Positions 7,457 through 14,883 of a DNA stretch of 17,576 nt are shown piece by piece. Each line of letters starts with the position of its first letter. Within the stretch, counting starts at the first letter, position 1. Source of the stretch: an uncultured Eubacteriales bacterium (lineage in GTDB: Bacteria; Bacillota; Clostridia; Monoglobales; Monoglobaceae); contig UQOT01000043.1 in the NCBI GenBank assembly GCA_900542675.1, forward strand, positions 1 through 17,576, read 5' to 3'. A model generated the notes under the pieces. It searched no databases. It was given only the letters and a program-made list of their open reading frames with translations, and was not told where the DNA came from. A program made the translations under genes and the position numbers.

Positions 7457-9060
7457 TACTTCACTTCCTTTATGTACGCACTCGTCATCTTGGTGCTTTT
7501 ATCATTACACAACCATCCGACAACAACATTCGCAGGCGTTCCTTTATTTCCATATAAGATTATTTTCTGTTCGTAACGACTTCCATATTCCGTCTTGCTC
7601 TTAAATGTTGATGGATATTTATCTGCGCTTTTTAAAATCGCTTCTTTCAAATCTGCATAATTTTCTATATTATACCCCAAACGACTCGTAAATGCTTTTC
7701 CTTTTGCCCAACCTTCTGCGTTATCAGGATTAAATAAATATCCTGTAAACTTTCTAACGTCAGCTGTCGCAATCCTTGCATTCGGTAACATAAGTGATGG
7801 ATTATTTAAAAGCTTATTCTGTCGCTTGTAATCCAATTTAATAAAGCTGTACTTCTCTGTATCATTATACTTTATTTTTTGGAATTCCGCAAGAGTTTCA
7901 GGCATATTTTCCATACCTAATTGCTCCACATATCGTAAGTATTGTTTTTTGTCACTGAAGTAATTAGCGTGAGCCTTTTTCTCAGCAGCCGTCATATTGT
8001 TCCATATTCCGTCTTTTACTGACTTCTCATTACTTTCAACATAGATTATTCCGCAACAACAATTGGTATGTACCGGGGGTAATTTCTTTTGATTTCCGAA
8101 GAAAAAGACCTCTGAACTAAAATCTTCATCAAAATCAACCGTCTGACCTTCAAGCATTAAACATATAGGACAAACGTTGTCGTTGCCCGAAGTTACCCAC
8201 TGACGCTTTAATCCATTGATATACCCGTGTTCTATCGCCCAGCGCATATATGCCTCGTTGGCGTTGTGATGTGCAGCATTAATCTCTGTCCGCGCTATAC
8301 TTTTCGCTCTCTCGTATCTTTTTTTATCCGCGGCTTTTTTTGCCGCTTTACGAGCATAATCCACTATATGCTGAGGTGGATTTTCTAAACTGCCGCCGTT
8401 TTGTTGAAATATGATATTCTCAAAATACTTTTTGTTTTGTTCAAGCTGTCTATTCGTCAATCCAATGGTGTCCCTTATGCGATTTACAGTAAATTCAGGA
8501 TTATCATTATTTAAATACTGTCTGATTATCTGTCTGACATTATTTCTTTGAGTATCAGTAATATCAACAATTAAATCAGCCGCACGCTTGTCGCACCATC
8601 TGTCATAGATAACGTTATAATTAAACAAATTTTCAGTTGAATTTATGTTATTCGCTTCCGGCAATAAAATCAATTTCTGCGGCTCCGGCAAATTCAAATA
8701 TTCGGCGCTGTAATGAGCCGAACTCTCAAGCATATTTTTAACACCGATGTACGACTCCGCAAATCCATCCTTACCGATACCATCAAAAACAGAATGTATT
8801 GTGTTATCTATTGACTGATTAATCCTCAAGATATAATTCTCCGAAAAGTCGTCAAAATTACCGGTGGTTAGTGCTGTAATTGCTCTGCTGCTGTCTAAAT
8901 CGTCACTTGCCGCATTCCACGCAAAAAGCAAACCGGTTATTATTTCACTCTCATATTTTGCAAGAAACTCGTGCACTCTACGCAGTACATTTTTCTCTTT
9001 ATCATCTCTTTTGGCTTTTAAAAAAGCCTTACGAACCGATGGCTTCTTATATGTAAACAT
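7456..9060 (-). CDS. MuF-type minor head protein with C-terminal DUF6883-like toxin domain
   Basis: This is a 534-residue fusion. Residues 1 to about 340 are the SPP1 gp7/Mu gpF head-morphogenesis part, with helical DNA-ejection/portal-binding segments. The conserved block includes RAKSIARTEINAAHHNANEA (251-270), W288, the pair C297/C300 in VCPICLMLEGQ, and PPVHTNCCC (H331, C334-336). A linker of about 90 residues follows. The last ~105 residues (from about 430) read as DUF6883-like: GYLFNPDNAEGWAKGKAF, RLGYN, EYGSRYEQKIILYG, VVVGWLCND and a final TSAYIKEV. DUF6883 resembles the BECR-fold nuclease toxins found at the ends of MuF proteins. The portal gene ends 2 bases upstream and the immunity gene overlaps the 3' end. 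Such proteins are packaged in the head, so the toxin would travel with the virion. Confidence 0.8.
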   Translation of the reverse strand: MFTYKKPSVRKAFLKAKRDDKEKNVLRRVHEFLAKYESEIITGLLFAWNAASDDLDSSRAITALTTGNFDDFSENYILRINQSIDNTIHSVFDGIGKDGFAESYIGVKNMLESSAHYSAEYLNLPEPQKLILLPEANNINSTENLFNYNVIYDRWCDKRAADLIVDITDTQRNNVRQIIRQYLNNDNPEFTVNRIRDTIGLTNRQLEQNKKYFENIIFQQNGGSLENPPQHIVDYARKAAKKAADKKRYERAKSIARTEINAAHHNANEAYMRWAIEHGYINGLKRQWVTSGNDNVCPICLMLEGQTVDFDEDFSSEVFFFGNQKKLPPVHTNCCCGIIYVESNEKSVKDGIWNNMTAAEKKAHANYFSDKKQYLRYVEQLGMENMPETLAEFQKIKYNDTEKYSFIKLDYKRQNKLLNNPSLMLPNARIATADVRKFTGYLFNPDNAEGWAKGKAFTSRLGYNIENYADLKEAILKSADKYPSTFKSKTEYGSRYEQKIILYGNKGTPANVVVGWLCNDKSTKMTSAYIKEVK

Positions 9061-9062
9061 AT

Positions 9063-10361
9063 TTATTCCTCTTCGTACTCACTTTTCCCGGGTTCAACCT
9101 TACTCGATATATAATCCTCAGACTTTTGCGGTAACTTTGCCGCATCTCTTAAATAGCCCTCAAGCATATCATCCGGTGTCATCAGCCCCGCCCCTGAAGT
9201 CTTTGAAACGAAATCGGCGAGCTCTGAAAGATTTCGGTTTTCTATTTCACCGTGTATGATTTTCGGATAATCCGTTATATCCCGAAAATAGTTACCATTC
9301 ATATCAATTAAGTCAGGTATAGCCTTATTATTAAATACCTCGGCTATCATATCAAGATATGCACCTATTGCAACCGAAAACATTTGTGATTTGTCAGTAC
9401 CAAGATTGTATGTGCCTGTTCCTTGGTGTCCCAAAAGAATAAAATCCGCAAGAACTGTCATAGCAATTCTTGTGTCATATCGTTCAATAATGGTATTTGT
9501 GTCAAAACTTCGTCTTCCGCCCGATGTCAACAATTCTAACTTCCATCCATCCGGCTTTACAACACCTTCCATACTGTCTCTACGAATATTTTTAACATAT
9601 CGTTCCGCTTCAAATCGCGCCTTAACCATATCCGGGTCATCACTATTCCAAATATCCATATCCGGCGGAGCAGTCATAACCGGCAAGCCTGCAAGGTCAC
9701 GTTCAATACCTATTCCCTCTATCTCCTGTATTCGCTTTTTGAAGTACCAGCTTCGATACGCATTACGCAATATACTCCTACCTTCAGGATTTCCCTTTCT
9801 ATTCTTTGTTTTAAACAACAATAGCTTTTCAATCGGAATTGTTATTATTCCATAGTCGGGTGGCGGCATCTGAGTAAGACCTGTTATATTGTCACTGCTA
9901 TCATACTCCCAGCGATACAATGTGTCCTGCGCCCTTATAGGCAGCTTCTGCCAGCCTATAAGCCCATCGTTATATTTGCTGTTAAGGCGTATATCCTTCT
10001 TACGACCCATTCGCCGCTTATAAACAATTTCGTGAGCGCTCCACCCATATATCAGCATAGACAATATTTCACTGATAGTATCAATCCACGTATCTGTCAT
10101 ATCGTTCATACATTGCCAAACAAAATCTGCGGCTTCTTTATCGCTGCTGAAAGTTCCTCCCGGTTGAACATCCCACTCACATCCCTTAATAAGCATTTCA
10201 ATAGCAAATAAAATTGAACCGACAACATCGTCATTCTCGGCCATTTCCTTGTATGTTTGGATACCACGTTTTCCTTGCAGCTCGTGCAAGAATTCTTCAT
10301 AGAATATTCCGCCCATACGCATTTGGCCTTGACGACCGTATTCTTTAAACTTTGACACCAT
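9063..10361 (-). CDS. Phage portal protein (DUF935 / Mu gp29-like)
   Basis: This 432-residue protein forms the ring at one capsid vertex through which DNA is packaged and ejected. The signatures are NDDVVGSILFAIEMLIKGCE near residues 43-62, a WSAHEIVYKRR block, RWEYD, and the strongly conserved GNPEGRSILRNAYRSWYFKK followed by RIQEIEGIGIERDLAGLPV. These are typical of DUF935 portals. The ATG at 10361 has a GGAGGTAAT site that overlaps the end of the terminase gene, and the frame upstream of it is only shadow. The gene sits between terminase and the MuF protein, the standard order. Confidence 0.9.
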   Translation of the reverse strand: MVSKFKEYGRQGQMRMGGIFYEEFLHELQGKRGIQTYKEMAENDDVVGSILFAIEMLIKGCEWDVQPGGTFSSDKEAADFVWQCMNDMTDTWIDTISEILSMLIYGWSAHEIVYKRRMGRKKDIRLNSKYNDGLIGWQKLPIRAQDTLYRWEYDSSDNITGLTQMPPPDYGIITIPIEKLLLFKTKNRKGNPEGRSILRNAYRSWYFKKRIQEIEGIGIERDLAGLPVMTAPPDMDIWNSDDPDMVKARFEAERYVKNIRRDSMEGVVKPDGWKLELLTSGGRRSFDTNTIIERYDTRIAMTVLADFILLGHQGTGTYNLGTDKSQMFSVAIGAYLDMIAEVFNNKAIPDLIDMNGNYFRDITDYPKIIHGEIENRNLSELADFVSKTSGAGLMTPDDMLEGYLRDAAKLPQKSEDYISSKVEPGKSEYEEE

Positions 10362-10362
10362 A

Positions 10363-11754
10363 TTACCTCCAATGACTTTCTCTAAGCATACTTTCACTAA
10401 ACTTCGGTGGTGCAGAAACATTACTTTTTTCAAGCTCGTTAAATGCAGATGACGAAGCGTCTACCATATCTTTTAAAACTCCCTCGGGAAAATTTTCGAG
10501 CTGAGCTACGTACTCCTCATTCCAAGGAGCCGTCAATATATCAACATTGCCGTGCTGCCACTGTGCTGCGTACGGTTCCGCACGCGTCACCTTACTTCCG
10601 CTTTCAAGCTCACAGGTAACATTAAATTCCGCAAGATATTTAATGAAACTCTGAGCCTGTGCTTTACCTGCCTGTCCGGGGTCCTGCGGCAATCGTATTT
10701 TCACTTTTTTATATTTGTTTTTATCAATCATTGCGGTATTTTTTATTGCCTTTCTGGCATCGTCGGCGCTGCACCTTTGGTTAAAAACATCTGCTACTAT
10801 GTATCGTCCATTTTTTCGCTTGCCGATTAAAACACCCGCTGTACAAGCAGCTTTGTCGTTTTCCTCTTTGGTAGTTGCGGCAAGGTCCCAACCACGAACC
10901 CATAGTTTAACATCATTTGGTATTTCGTCTATGAAATTTACCGCGCTCCTTGGGAATACAAGACCGGCGGCCGGTTTTATCTTCCAGTTACCGTTAAGCA
11001 GCCGCTCTTTCTCAACTTCAGTCAAAGCATTTAAATTTGCTTCATACCCCGGGTCATTTTCCATTAAAATTTTATTATCCGAAAGCTTTGATGCTATAAA
11101 TGTTACGCTTTTTATATGAGCCGCTTTACAACCGGTCTTTTCGATTAATTCATTCTCTGTGTCAGCCCAGTATATAACATCGCTAATTTGAACCATATAT
11201 CTGATTACACCGCTGCGTGCAGCAATTGGATAACCTGTTTTGGGGTCAATCCACCAACTAATAAATTCAGCAACCCACGAATCTGCGTCGGGATTAGTTG
11301 TTGCGCGCACATATGGCTTAACTCCGCATAACGAACGATTTCTTGAAAGCATATAAAAAAACTGACTCCTTGAAAAATGAGTCAGTTCATCAAAACCAAT
11401 CATAGCAATCTGTGACCCCTGCCACTTAAGTGCATCTTTCTCGTATTCCAAATGTCCAAAAGACACTTTTGCCCCTGATGGAAAAATCCAAGTCGGGCGC
11501 GGATTTTGTGAAGAACGCGCTCCCACATATGGATAAATCTTTTTGGCAGTATCCCACAGACCACCTTCAGCCGTTATCTGATTAGCGTTGTGCCTGAAAA
11601 TCACAGCACCAAAATTTGGATTATCTATGTTTCTCAAAGGCTCAAGCAGTATAGCATAAGACTTTCCGCCTCCTGCCGCCCCTCCGTAAATTACAATATC
11701 AGCAGGAGACGCAAGAAACATCTCCTGCGGACCGGGCTGCGGTCTTATATTCAT
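10363..11754 (-). CDS. terL: Terminase large subunit (packaging ATPase/nuclease)
   Basis: The 463-residue motor protein drives DNA into the prohead and cuts concatemers. The Walker A motif is GGAAGGGKS (residues 24-32). Walker B is MIGFDE with D122/E123, followed by LTHF and the coupling-type motif ATTNPD (about 151-156). The RNase H-fold nuclease has acidic residues at D290 (GWDLAAT), D358 (LPQDPGQAG) and D429 or D432 (LKDMVDASSSAFNEL). Length and motif spacing are normal and all key residues are present. The ATG at 11754 follows GGGAGGAG and lies directly after the small-subunit stop. Confidence 0.95.
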   Translation of the reverse strand: MNIRPQPGPQEMFLASPADIVIYGGAAGGGKSYAILLEPLRNIDNPNFGAVIFRHNANQITAEGGLWDTAKKIYPYVGARSSQNPRPTWIFPSGAKVSFGHLEYEKDALKWQGSQIAMIGFDELTHFSRSQFFYMLSRNRSLCGVKPYVRATTNPDADSWVAEFISWWIDPKTGYPIAARSGVIRYMVQISDVIYWADTENELIEKTGCKAAHIKSVTFIASKLSDNKILMENDPGYEANLNALTEVEKERLLNGNWKIKPAAGLVFPRSAVNFIDEIPNDVKLWVRGWDLAATTKEENDKAACTAGVLIGKRKNGRYIVADVFNQRCSADDARKAIKNTAMIDKNKYKKVKIRLPQDPGQAGKAQAQSFIKYLAEFNVTCELESGSKVTRAEPYAAQWQHGNVDILTAPWNEEYVAQLENFPEGVLKDMVDASSSAFNELEKSNVSAPPKFSESMLRESHWR

Positions 11755-12462
11755 CTAACTCCTCCCGTTGTCAGGTAAATAAATATTAACAGTTTGTGCT
11801 TCATTAACATCTACGCCATTAAACGATTTATTGTCTCGACGTATTTTAGTCAAAGAATCAATTATCTTTATCTTAACCTTTTGAACCCGCGTAAGTTCGG
11901 CCTCAATTATTTGCATTTGCTCAACAGCATCTACCTTAGTTTGTTGCATCGTAGCCGTTTTCTTAATACAAGAACCTTTGGAATTCATTTCCTGTATGCA
12001 CGATTTTATGTCTTCGCGCAAAACCATTCCATCCGGTGAACTCTGAAGCGCCGTTCTGTATCTTTCCAAAAGGGATAAGTATCGTTTCTCTCTCAACACC
12101 GTCAGTTTTAAACTCTCAATCAAATGAATTTCTTCATCAAGCGGCATATTAGCCATCATAACACGCTCTTCGTCAGTAATGTTCTTCCAATACTCATTGG
12201 CATATGTCGCATTTTTAAGCGCATTGGTATTACCCGGCTGGCCGCCTTTATGATTTTTACCAAGTTTTTCCGAACGTTCACTTTCGTTTTTCCGAACGCT
12301 CGTTTTACTTTCTTCACTTAAGTTATCCCACTGATATGTACTTTTCCATCTTCGAACTGTACCCGGCGGCACATCAAGCTTTTTTGCTATATCCACAAGT
12401 TTTATGCCATCACGATACATAGCCTCCGCTTCCGCCGCTTTCTTATTTGGCGCTCGCGCCAC
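11755..12462 (-). CDS. terS: Terminase small subunit
   Basis: The product is about 235 residues. The N-terminal helix-turn-helix (AMYRDGIKLVDIAKKL, then PPGTVRRWKSTYQWD) would recognise the packaging site. A basic region with GGQPGNTNALKNATY and a long helical segment (about 105-205) for ring assembly follow. I chose a GTG at 12462, giving MARAPNKKAAEAEA, 6 bases after AAGGGGGTG. GTGs at 12465 and 12471 are also in frame. The KNHKGGQPGNTNAL motif is typical of Bacillota phage small terminases. The large subunit follows immediately. Confidence 0.85.
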   Translation of the reverse strand: MARAPNKKAAEAEAMYRDGIKLVDIAKKLDVPPGTVRRWKSTYQWDNLSEESKTSVRKNESERSEKLGKNHKGGQPGNTNALKNATYANEYWKNITDEERVMMANMPLDEEIHLIESLKLTVLREKRYLSLLERYRTALQSSPDGMVLREDIKSCIQEMNSKGSCIKKTATMQQTKVDAVEQMQIIEAELTRVQKVKIKIIDSLTKIRRDNKSFNGVDVNEAQTVNIYLPDNGRS

Positions 12463-12496
12463 CACGAACACCCCCTTTTCATTCGTTCCTTACATT

Positions 12497-13108
12497 TTAC
12501 GTCCTTCTTTTTCTTGTAAAGAAATAAAAAAACGGCGTATCAAGCGCCGCTAAAATCAACTTTATTAAATACTGAGCAAATACCATAAGCCAAATATTAT
12601 TGACTACACCATAAAAACCTATTATGACAAATATTACTGTATCAATAAACTGACTACTCATAGTGCTTACATTATTTCTCAGCCACTTATGTTTACCACC
12701 GGTTTTATCTTTCATCCAATGAAATGATATTACATCCATTGTCTGACTTACCATAAAAGCTCCTAAACTTGCTAATGTAAGACGCGCACCTTGATTTAAT
12801 ACTGCTGTAAGACACTCTTGTAAATACGCTGTTTGCTGCAAAGACGGAATTTTCAATGACAGATATCCTAAAATAAGAAAACCCACCTGTATTAATACGC
12901 CTATCTTCACACAATCATTAGCTTCTTTCTTCCCCCATATTTCACCGATTATATCGGTTGTTAAAAATGTAAGAGGATATGTAACAATTGCTCCTGCTAC
13001 TGTAAAGCCTAACACATTTATAAGCTTTCCTCCAAAAAGGTTTGACATCAGAAGCCCTAAACAGAATATTGCCGTAAGCAATGTTAAGTTAAATACATTC
13101 TTTTTCAC
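12497..13108 (-). CDS. yhhQ: YhhQ/VUT-family queuosine-precursor transporter
   Basis: This is a 203-residue, strongly hydrophobic protein with about six membrane segments. Family hallmarks are visible: SNLFGGK (22-28), TDIIGEIWGKKEA (51-63), a segment with ASLGAFMVSQTMDVISF (113-129), and WLRNNVSTMSSQFIDT (142-157). Known members import queuosine precursors such as preQ0 and preQ1 across the cytoplasmic membrane. A GTG start at 13108 has an AGGT site within the end of the previous gene, and the two genes are separated by one base. A nutrient transporter is not a normal phage structural-operon gene. Its coupling to the DpdA-like gene suggests that it supplies a 7-deazaguanine base for DNA modification. 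Confidence 0.85.
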   Translation of the reverse strand: MKKNVFNLTLLTAIFCLGLLMSNLFGGKLINVLGFTVAGAIVTYPLTFLTTDIIGEIWGKKEANDCVKIGVLIQVGFLILGYLSLKIPSLQQTAYLQECLTAVLNQGARLTLASLGAFMVSQTMDVISFHWMKDKTGGKHKWLRNNVSTMSSQFIDTVIFVIIGFYGVVNNIWLMVFAQYLIKLILAALDTPFFYFFTRKRRT

Positions 13109-13109
13109 G

Positions 13110-13871
13110 TTAATACCTCACTCCATCCATATACTTTTGAAATTTTGTCCACTCGACCATATTGTGAGCAACCAATAGAGCAAGTTTAGCTTTTTTATTG
13201 CCCTTATTTAATCGCCTCATCTCAATATGTCCGTCAACAAATGTATGTATCTGCTGTCCTCTTGCAGCCGACACAGTCCAGCTGGCGCTGTCAACACTGT
13301 AAAACTTATAATTCAGTAGTTCCTTCGTTTTTGTAAAACCAAGTCCGTGAACTTTAACGCCACTGTAATAAGCGTATTCCGTTAGCTTTCGTATTAAATC
13401 ATACTCCTGCTTTTTTACGTGAAATACAAGGCCGCCTATTGCAACATATTCATATTCACGACACATACGTTTCCAATATTCCACGCCGCGCCCTTTATGC
13501 CATACAGGAATACACTGGCAGCCTGCGGCTGATTCTATCCTGCGCCGCCAAGCCTCTACTTGTTCTAATCCAAATATATTGTCAACATCAATTTCAAAAA
13601 AATGTTTAATTTTGTTCTGTACTATAAAACTGATATACCTATCAACATATTTGTCCATCTGCGGCAACGTAACTTTTGCGCCATTCATATATGAAAATGC
13701 CCCACTATCAAGCAAAAAGCCATTATTTCCAACTATTTTCATAGCCTCCAAACAACTTTTTGAACCATTAAAAAATGTTTCAAGCACATATCGGGGCTGG
13801 CATTCTTTTATTGTTTTTTCTTTCAATTCCTTTGGCATTCCGCTGCCGGTCGACGCTAAATATATCCTCAT
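13110..13871 (-). CDS. DpdA-like 7-deazaguanine DNA transglycosylase (TGT fold)
   Basis: The 253-residue protein has the tRNA-guanine transglycosylase-like pattern reduced to its core. It shows MRIYLAS at the start, FLLDSGAFSYM with D55 (equivalent to the conserved TGT DSGGF Asp), FEIDVDN (92-98), IPVWHK, YVAIGGLVF (142-150, matching the TGT GGLAVGE base-binding loop), VHGLGFT (174-180), and FYSVDSASW with D194 as candidate nucleophile. The TGT zinc-binding Cys cluster is absent, and canonical TGTs are about 370 residues. DpdA proteins swap guanine in DNA for a preQ-type base. I start at the ATG at 13871 because it forms an ATGA overlap with the ParB stop. A further in-frame ATG lies at 13901. 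A tRNA-directed or other TGT-fold role cannot be excluded. Confidence 0.75.
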   Translation of the reverse strand: MRIYLASTGSGMPKELKEKTIKECQPRYVLETFFNGSKSCLEAMKIVGNNGFLLDSGAFSYMNGAKVTLPQMDKYVDRYISFIVQNKIKHFFEIDVDNIFGLEQVEAWRRRIESAAGCQCIPVWHKGRGVEYWKRMCREYEYVAIGGLVFHVKKQEYDLIRKLTEYAYYSGVKVHGLGFTKTKELLNYKFYSVDSASWTVSAARGQQIHTFVDGHIEMRRLNKGNKKAKLALLVAHNMVEWTKFQKYMDGVRY

Positions 13872-14350
13872 AGCGCAAATTTGTGACCACAATTTGGACA
13901 TTCCACAGATTTCTTATCACGGTCTTTTACAATCTCTGTGTCTTGCAAAAAATCATCATCCGTCACATCAAGTTCCATATCGCTAAAATCAGGAAAATCG
14001 AACTGACTTATATCAATATCAATTGACTTTAATTCTTTACGCAATTTTTCAAAATCCCAAGATGCAAACTCAGATGTCTTATTTTCAATAAGCCTAAACG
14101 CCCTAATCTGTTCATCAGTCAAATTATTTGCCACAATGCACGGGACCTTTGTCATAAGCAGTTTTTTTGCTGCTTTCAAACGAGTTTCACCGGCAACTAT
14201 AACATTATTGCAGTCAATAACAATAGGTACCAAAAAGCCAAATTCTTTAATTGACTCAGCTACTTTTGACACAGCTTTGTCATTATAACGCGGATTATTT
14301 TCATACAAGCTAAGCTCATTAATCTCGCGAAATACAATTTGATTATTCAT
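13868..14350 (-). CDS. ParB/Srx-fold protein with C-terminal CxxC tail
   Basis: This 160-residue protein is the first gene of the operon. The ParB N-terminal-like domain spans about 5-100, with ENNPRYND (17-24), SIKEFGFLVPIVID (33-46), VIVAGETRLKAAKKL (50-64, the GHTR-like nucleotide-binding motif as GETR) and RLIENK (86-91). It ends with an acidic stretch and VECPNCGHKFAL, a CxxC half zinc ribbon. Phage ParB-fold proteins of this type are often next to DNA base-modification enzymes. In the bacterial dpd system the DpdA partner DpdB is, as I recall, also of the ParB/Srx-related class. The ATG has a GGAGGAG site and the stop overlaps the DpdA start, so the two are coupled. Confidence 0.8.
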   Translation of the reverse strand: MNNQIVFREINELSLYENNPRYNDKAVSKVAESIKEFGFLVPIVIDCNNVIVAGETRLKAAKKLLMTKVPCIVANNLTDEQIRAFRLIENKTSEFASWDFEKLRKELKSIDIDISQFDFPDFSDMELDVTDDDFLQDTEIVKDRDKKSVECPNCGHKFAL

Positions 14351-14387
14351 TACTACTCCTCCATAAAATATTTGAGGGGGAGCGCAT
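14343..14387 (-). CDS. Putative 14-codon leader ORF overlapping the ParB start
   Basis: Downstream of the leader terminator is AAAGGAG, then ATG at 14387 and a reading frame MRSPSNILWRSSNE. Its stop codon (14345-14343) overlaps the first codons of the ParB gene in another frame. The mini-ORF contains CTCCCCC, which could pair with the GGAGGAG site of the ParB gene, so translating it would keep that site open. The site spacing (6 bases) is good. Whether it is translated cannot be decided from sequence. Confidence 0.4.
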   Translation of the reverse strand: MRSPSNILWRSSNE

Positions 14388-14407
14388 AAAAATCTCCTTT
14401 CGTGCTA

Positions 14408-14444
14408 ACAAAAAAACAGACTGAACAACTCGCTTCAGTCTGTT
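14408..14444 (-). terminator. Promoter-proximal terminator in operon leader
   Basis: A perfect 11-bp stem (arms 14434-14444 and 14415-14425, 8-base loop) is followed on the minus strand by seven T residues. It begins only about 20 bases downstream of the predicted transcription start of the phage operon and about 65 bases before the ParB gene. It therefore looks like an attenuator or anti-termination target, not the end of a gene. Confidence 0.75.
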
Positions 14445-14471
14445 AAATTATTTTAGAATTTTACTAATACC

Positions 14472-14500
14472 ATTATATCACCTTCTGAATGACACGTCAA
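14472..14500 (-). promoter_or_regulatory. SigmaA-type promoter of the phage operon
   Basis: On the minus strand, TTGACG (14500-14495), exactly 17 bases of spacer, then TATAAT (14477-14472). Transcription would start near 14465 and read into the leader terminator and the ParB gene. This is near-consensus, so it is probably repressed in the lysogen. Confidence 0.75.
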
Positions 14501-14516
14501 TGACACATTTGTGACA
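14490..14516 (-). promoter_or_regulatory. Operator-like array, three TGTCA units at 11-bp period
   Basis: On the minus strand TGTCA occurs at 14516-14512, 14505-14501 and 14494-14490, exactly one helical turn apart. The last two are extended to GTGTCATT. The array surrounds the -35 hexamer (14500-14495) and its third copy lies in the spacer, so a bound protein would block RNA polymerase. The divergent XRE protein is the obvious candidate, but the link is inferred. Confidence 0.55.
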
Positions 14517-14601
14517 TTTTAGATATCACTATGCATAAACGTGTTAAAATATATCTATTTTTGTTATTTTATACCAAAATTATCCTAAAAAATAACAACA
14601 A

Positions 14602-14610
14602 TGTTATAAT
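14602..14610 (+). promoter_or_regulatory. Extended -10 promoter of the XRE gene
   Basis: TGTTATAAT at 14602-14610 is a perfect extended -10 element. The -35 region (about 14581-14586) is poor and the upstream sequence is AT-rich. It is well placed 18 bases before the XRE start codon, which would give a short leader. Confidence 0.5.
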
Positions 14611-14628
14611 GAGCAAGAGGGTAGCGCA

Positions 14629-14841
14629 ATGGCTATTAGAATTTTACTTAGCCGAAAACTCGGCGAAATGCGATGGACACAGTCCAAACTTGCAAAGAAA
14701 ACAGGCATTCGGCCAAATACAATCAACGAACTATACCACGAATTAACCGAACGTGTTAATTTAGAGCAAATAGACCGAATATGCGAAGTTTTGGACTGTG
14801 ATTTGTCAGAAATTCTCGTTCGCGAGAAAAAAAGACGGTAA
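14629..14841 (+). CDS. Small XRE/Cro-family regulator, divergent to phage operon
   Basis: This 70-residue protein consists almost only of a helix-turn-helix domain: RKLGEMRWTQSKLAKKTGI, with the recognition helix near RPNTINELYHEL (about 28-39), then RVNLEQIDRICEVLDCDLSEI and a basic tail. Small Cro/CI-like proteins of this type are common phage and host repressors. The start has an AAGAGGG site. It is the only plus-strand gene of the prophage and shares the control region with the structural operon, so it probably regulates the operon promoter, and possibly its own. It lacks a C-terminal protease-sensitive domain, so induction would need a partner or antirepressor. Confidence 0.85.
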   Translation: MAIRILLSRKLGEMRWTQSKLAKKTGIRPNTINELYHELTERVNLEQIDRICEVLDCDLSEILVREKKRR

Positions 14842-14855
14842 TTCCGTCTTTTTTT
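14827..14855 (+). terminator. Bidirectional Rho-independent terminator after XRE gene
   Basis: An A-tract plus GACGG, loop TAATT, then CCGTC plus a run of seven T residues give a 12-bp stem (14827-14838 with 14844-14855) that includes the stop codon region. The symmetrical A/T flanks mean it can act on both strands, and it isolates the prophage from the flanking DNA. Confidence 0.85.
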
Positions 14856-14883
14856 ATTATCATCTTCAAACATCTAACCTGTA

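Noticed and set aside
10362..10433. Longer portal protein starting at 10433
   Set aside because: The extra residues are a shadow of the terminase C-terminus, and GGAGGTAAT precedes the ATG at 10361.
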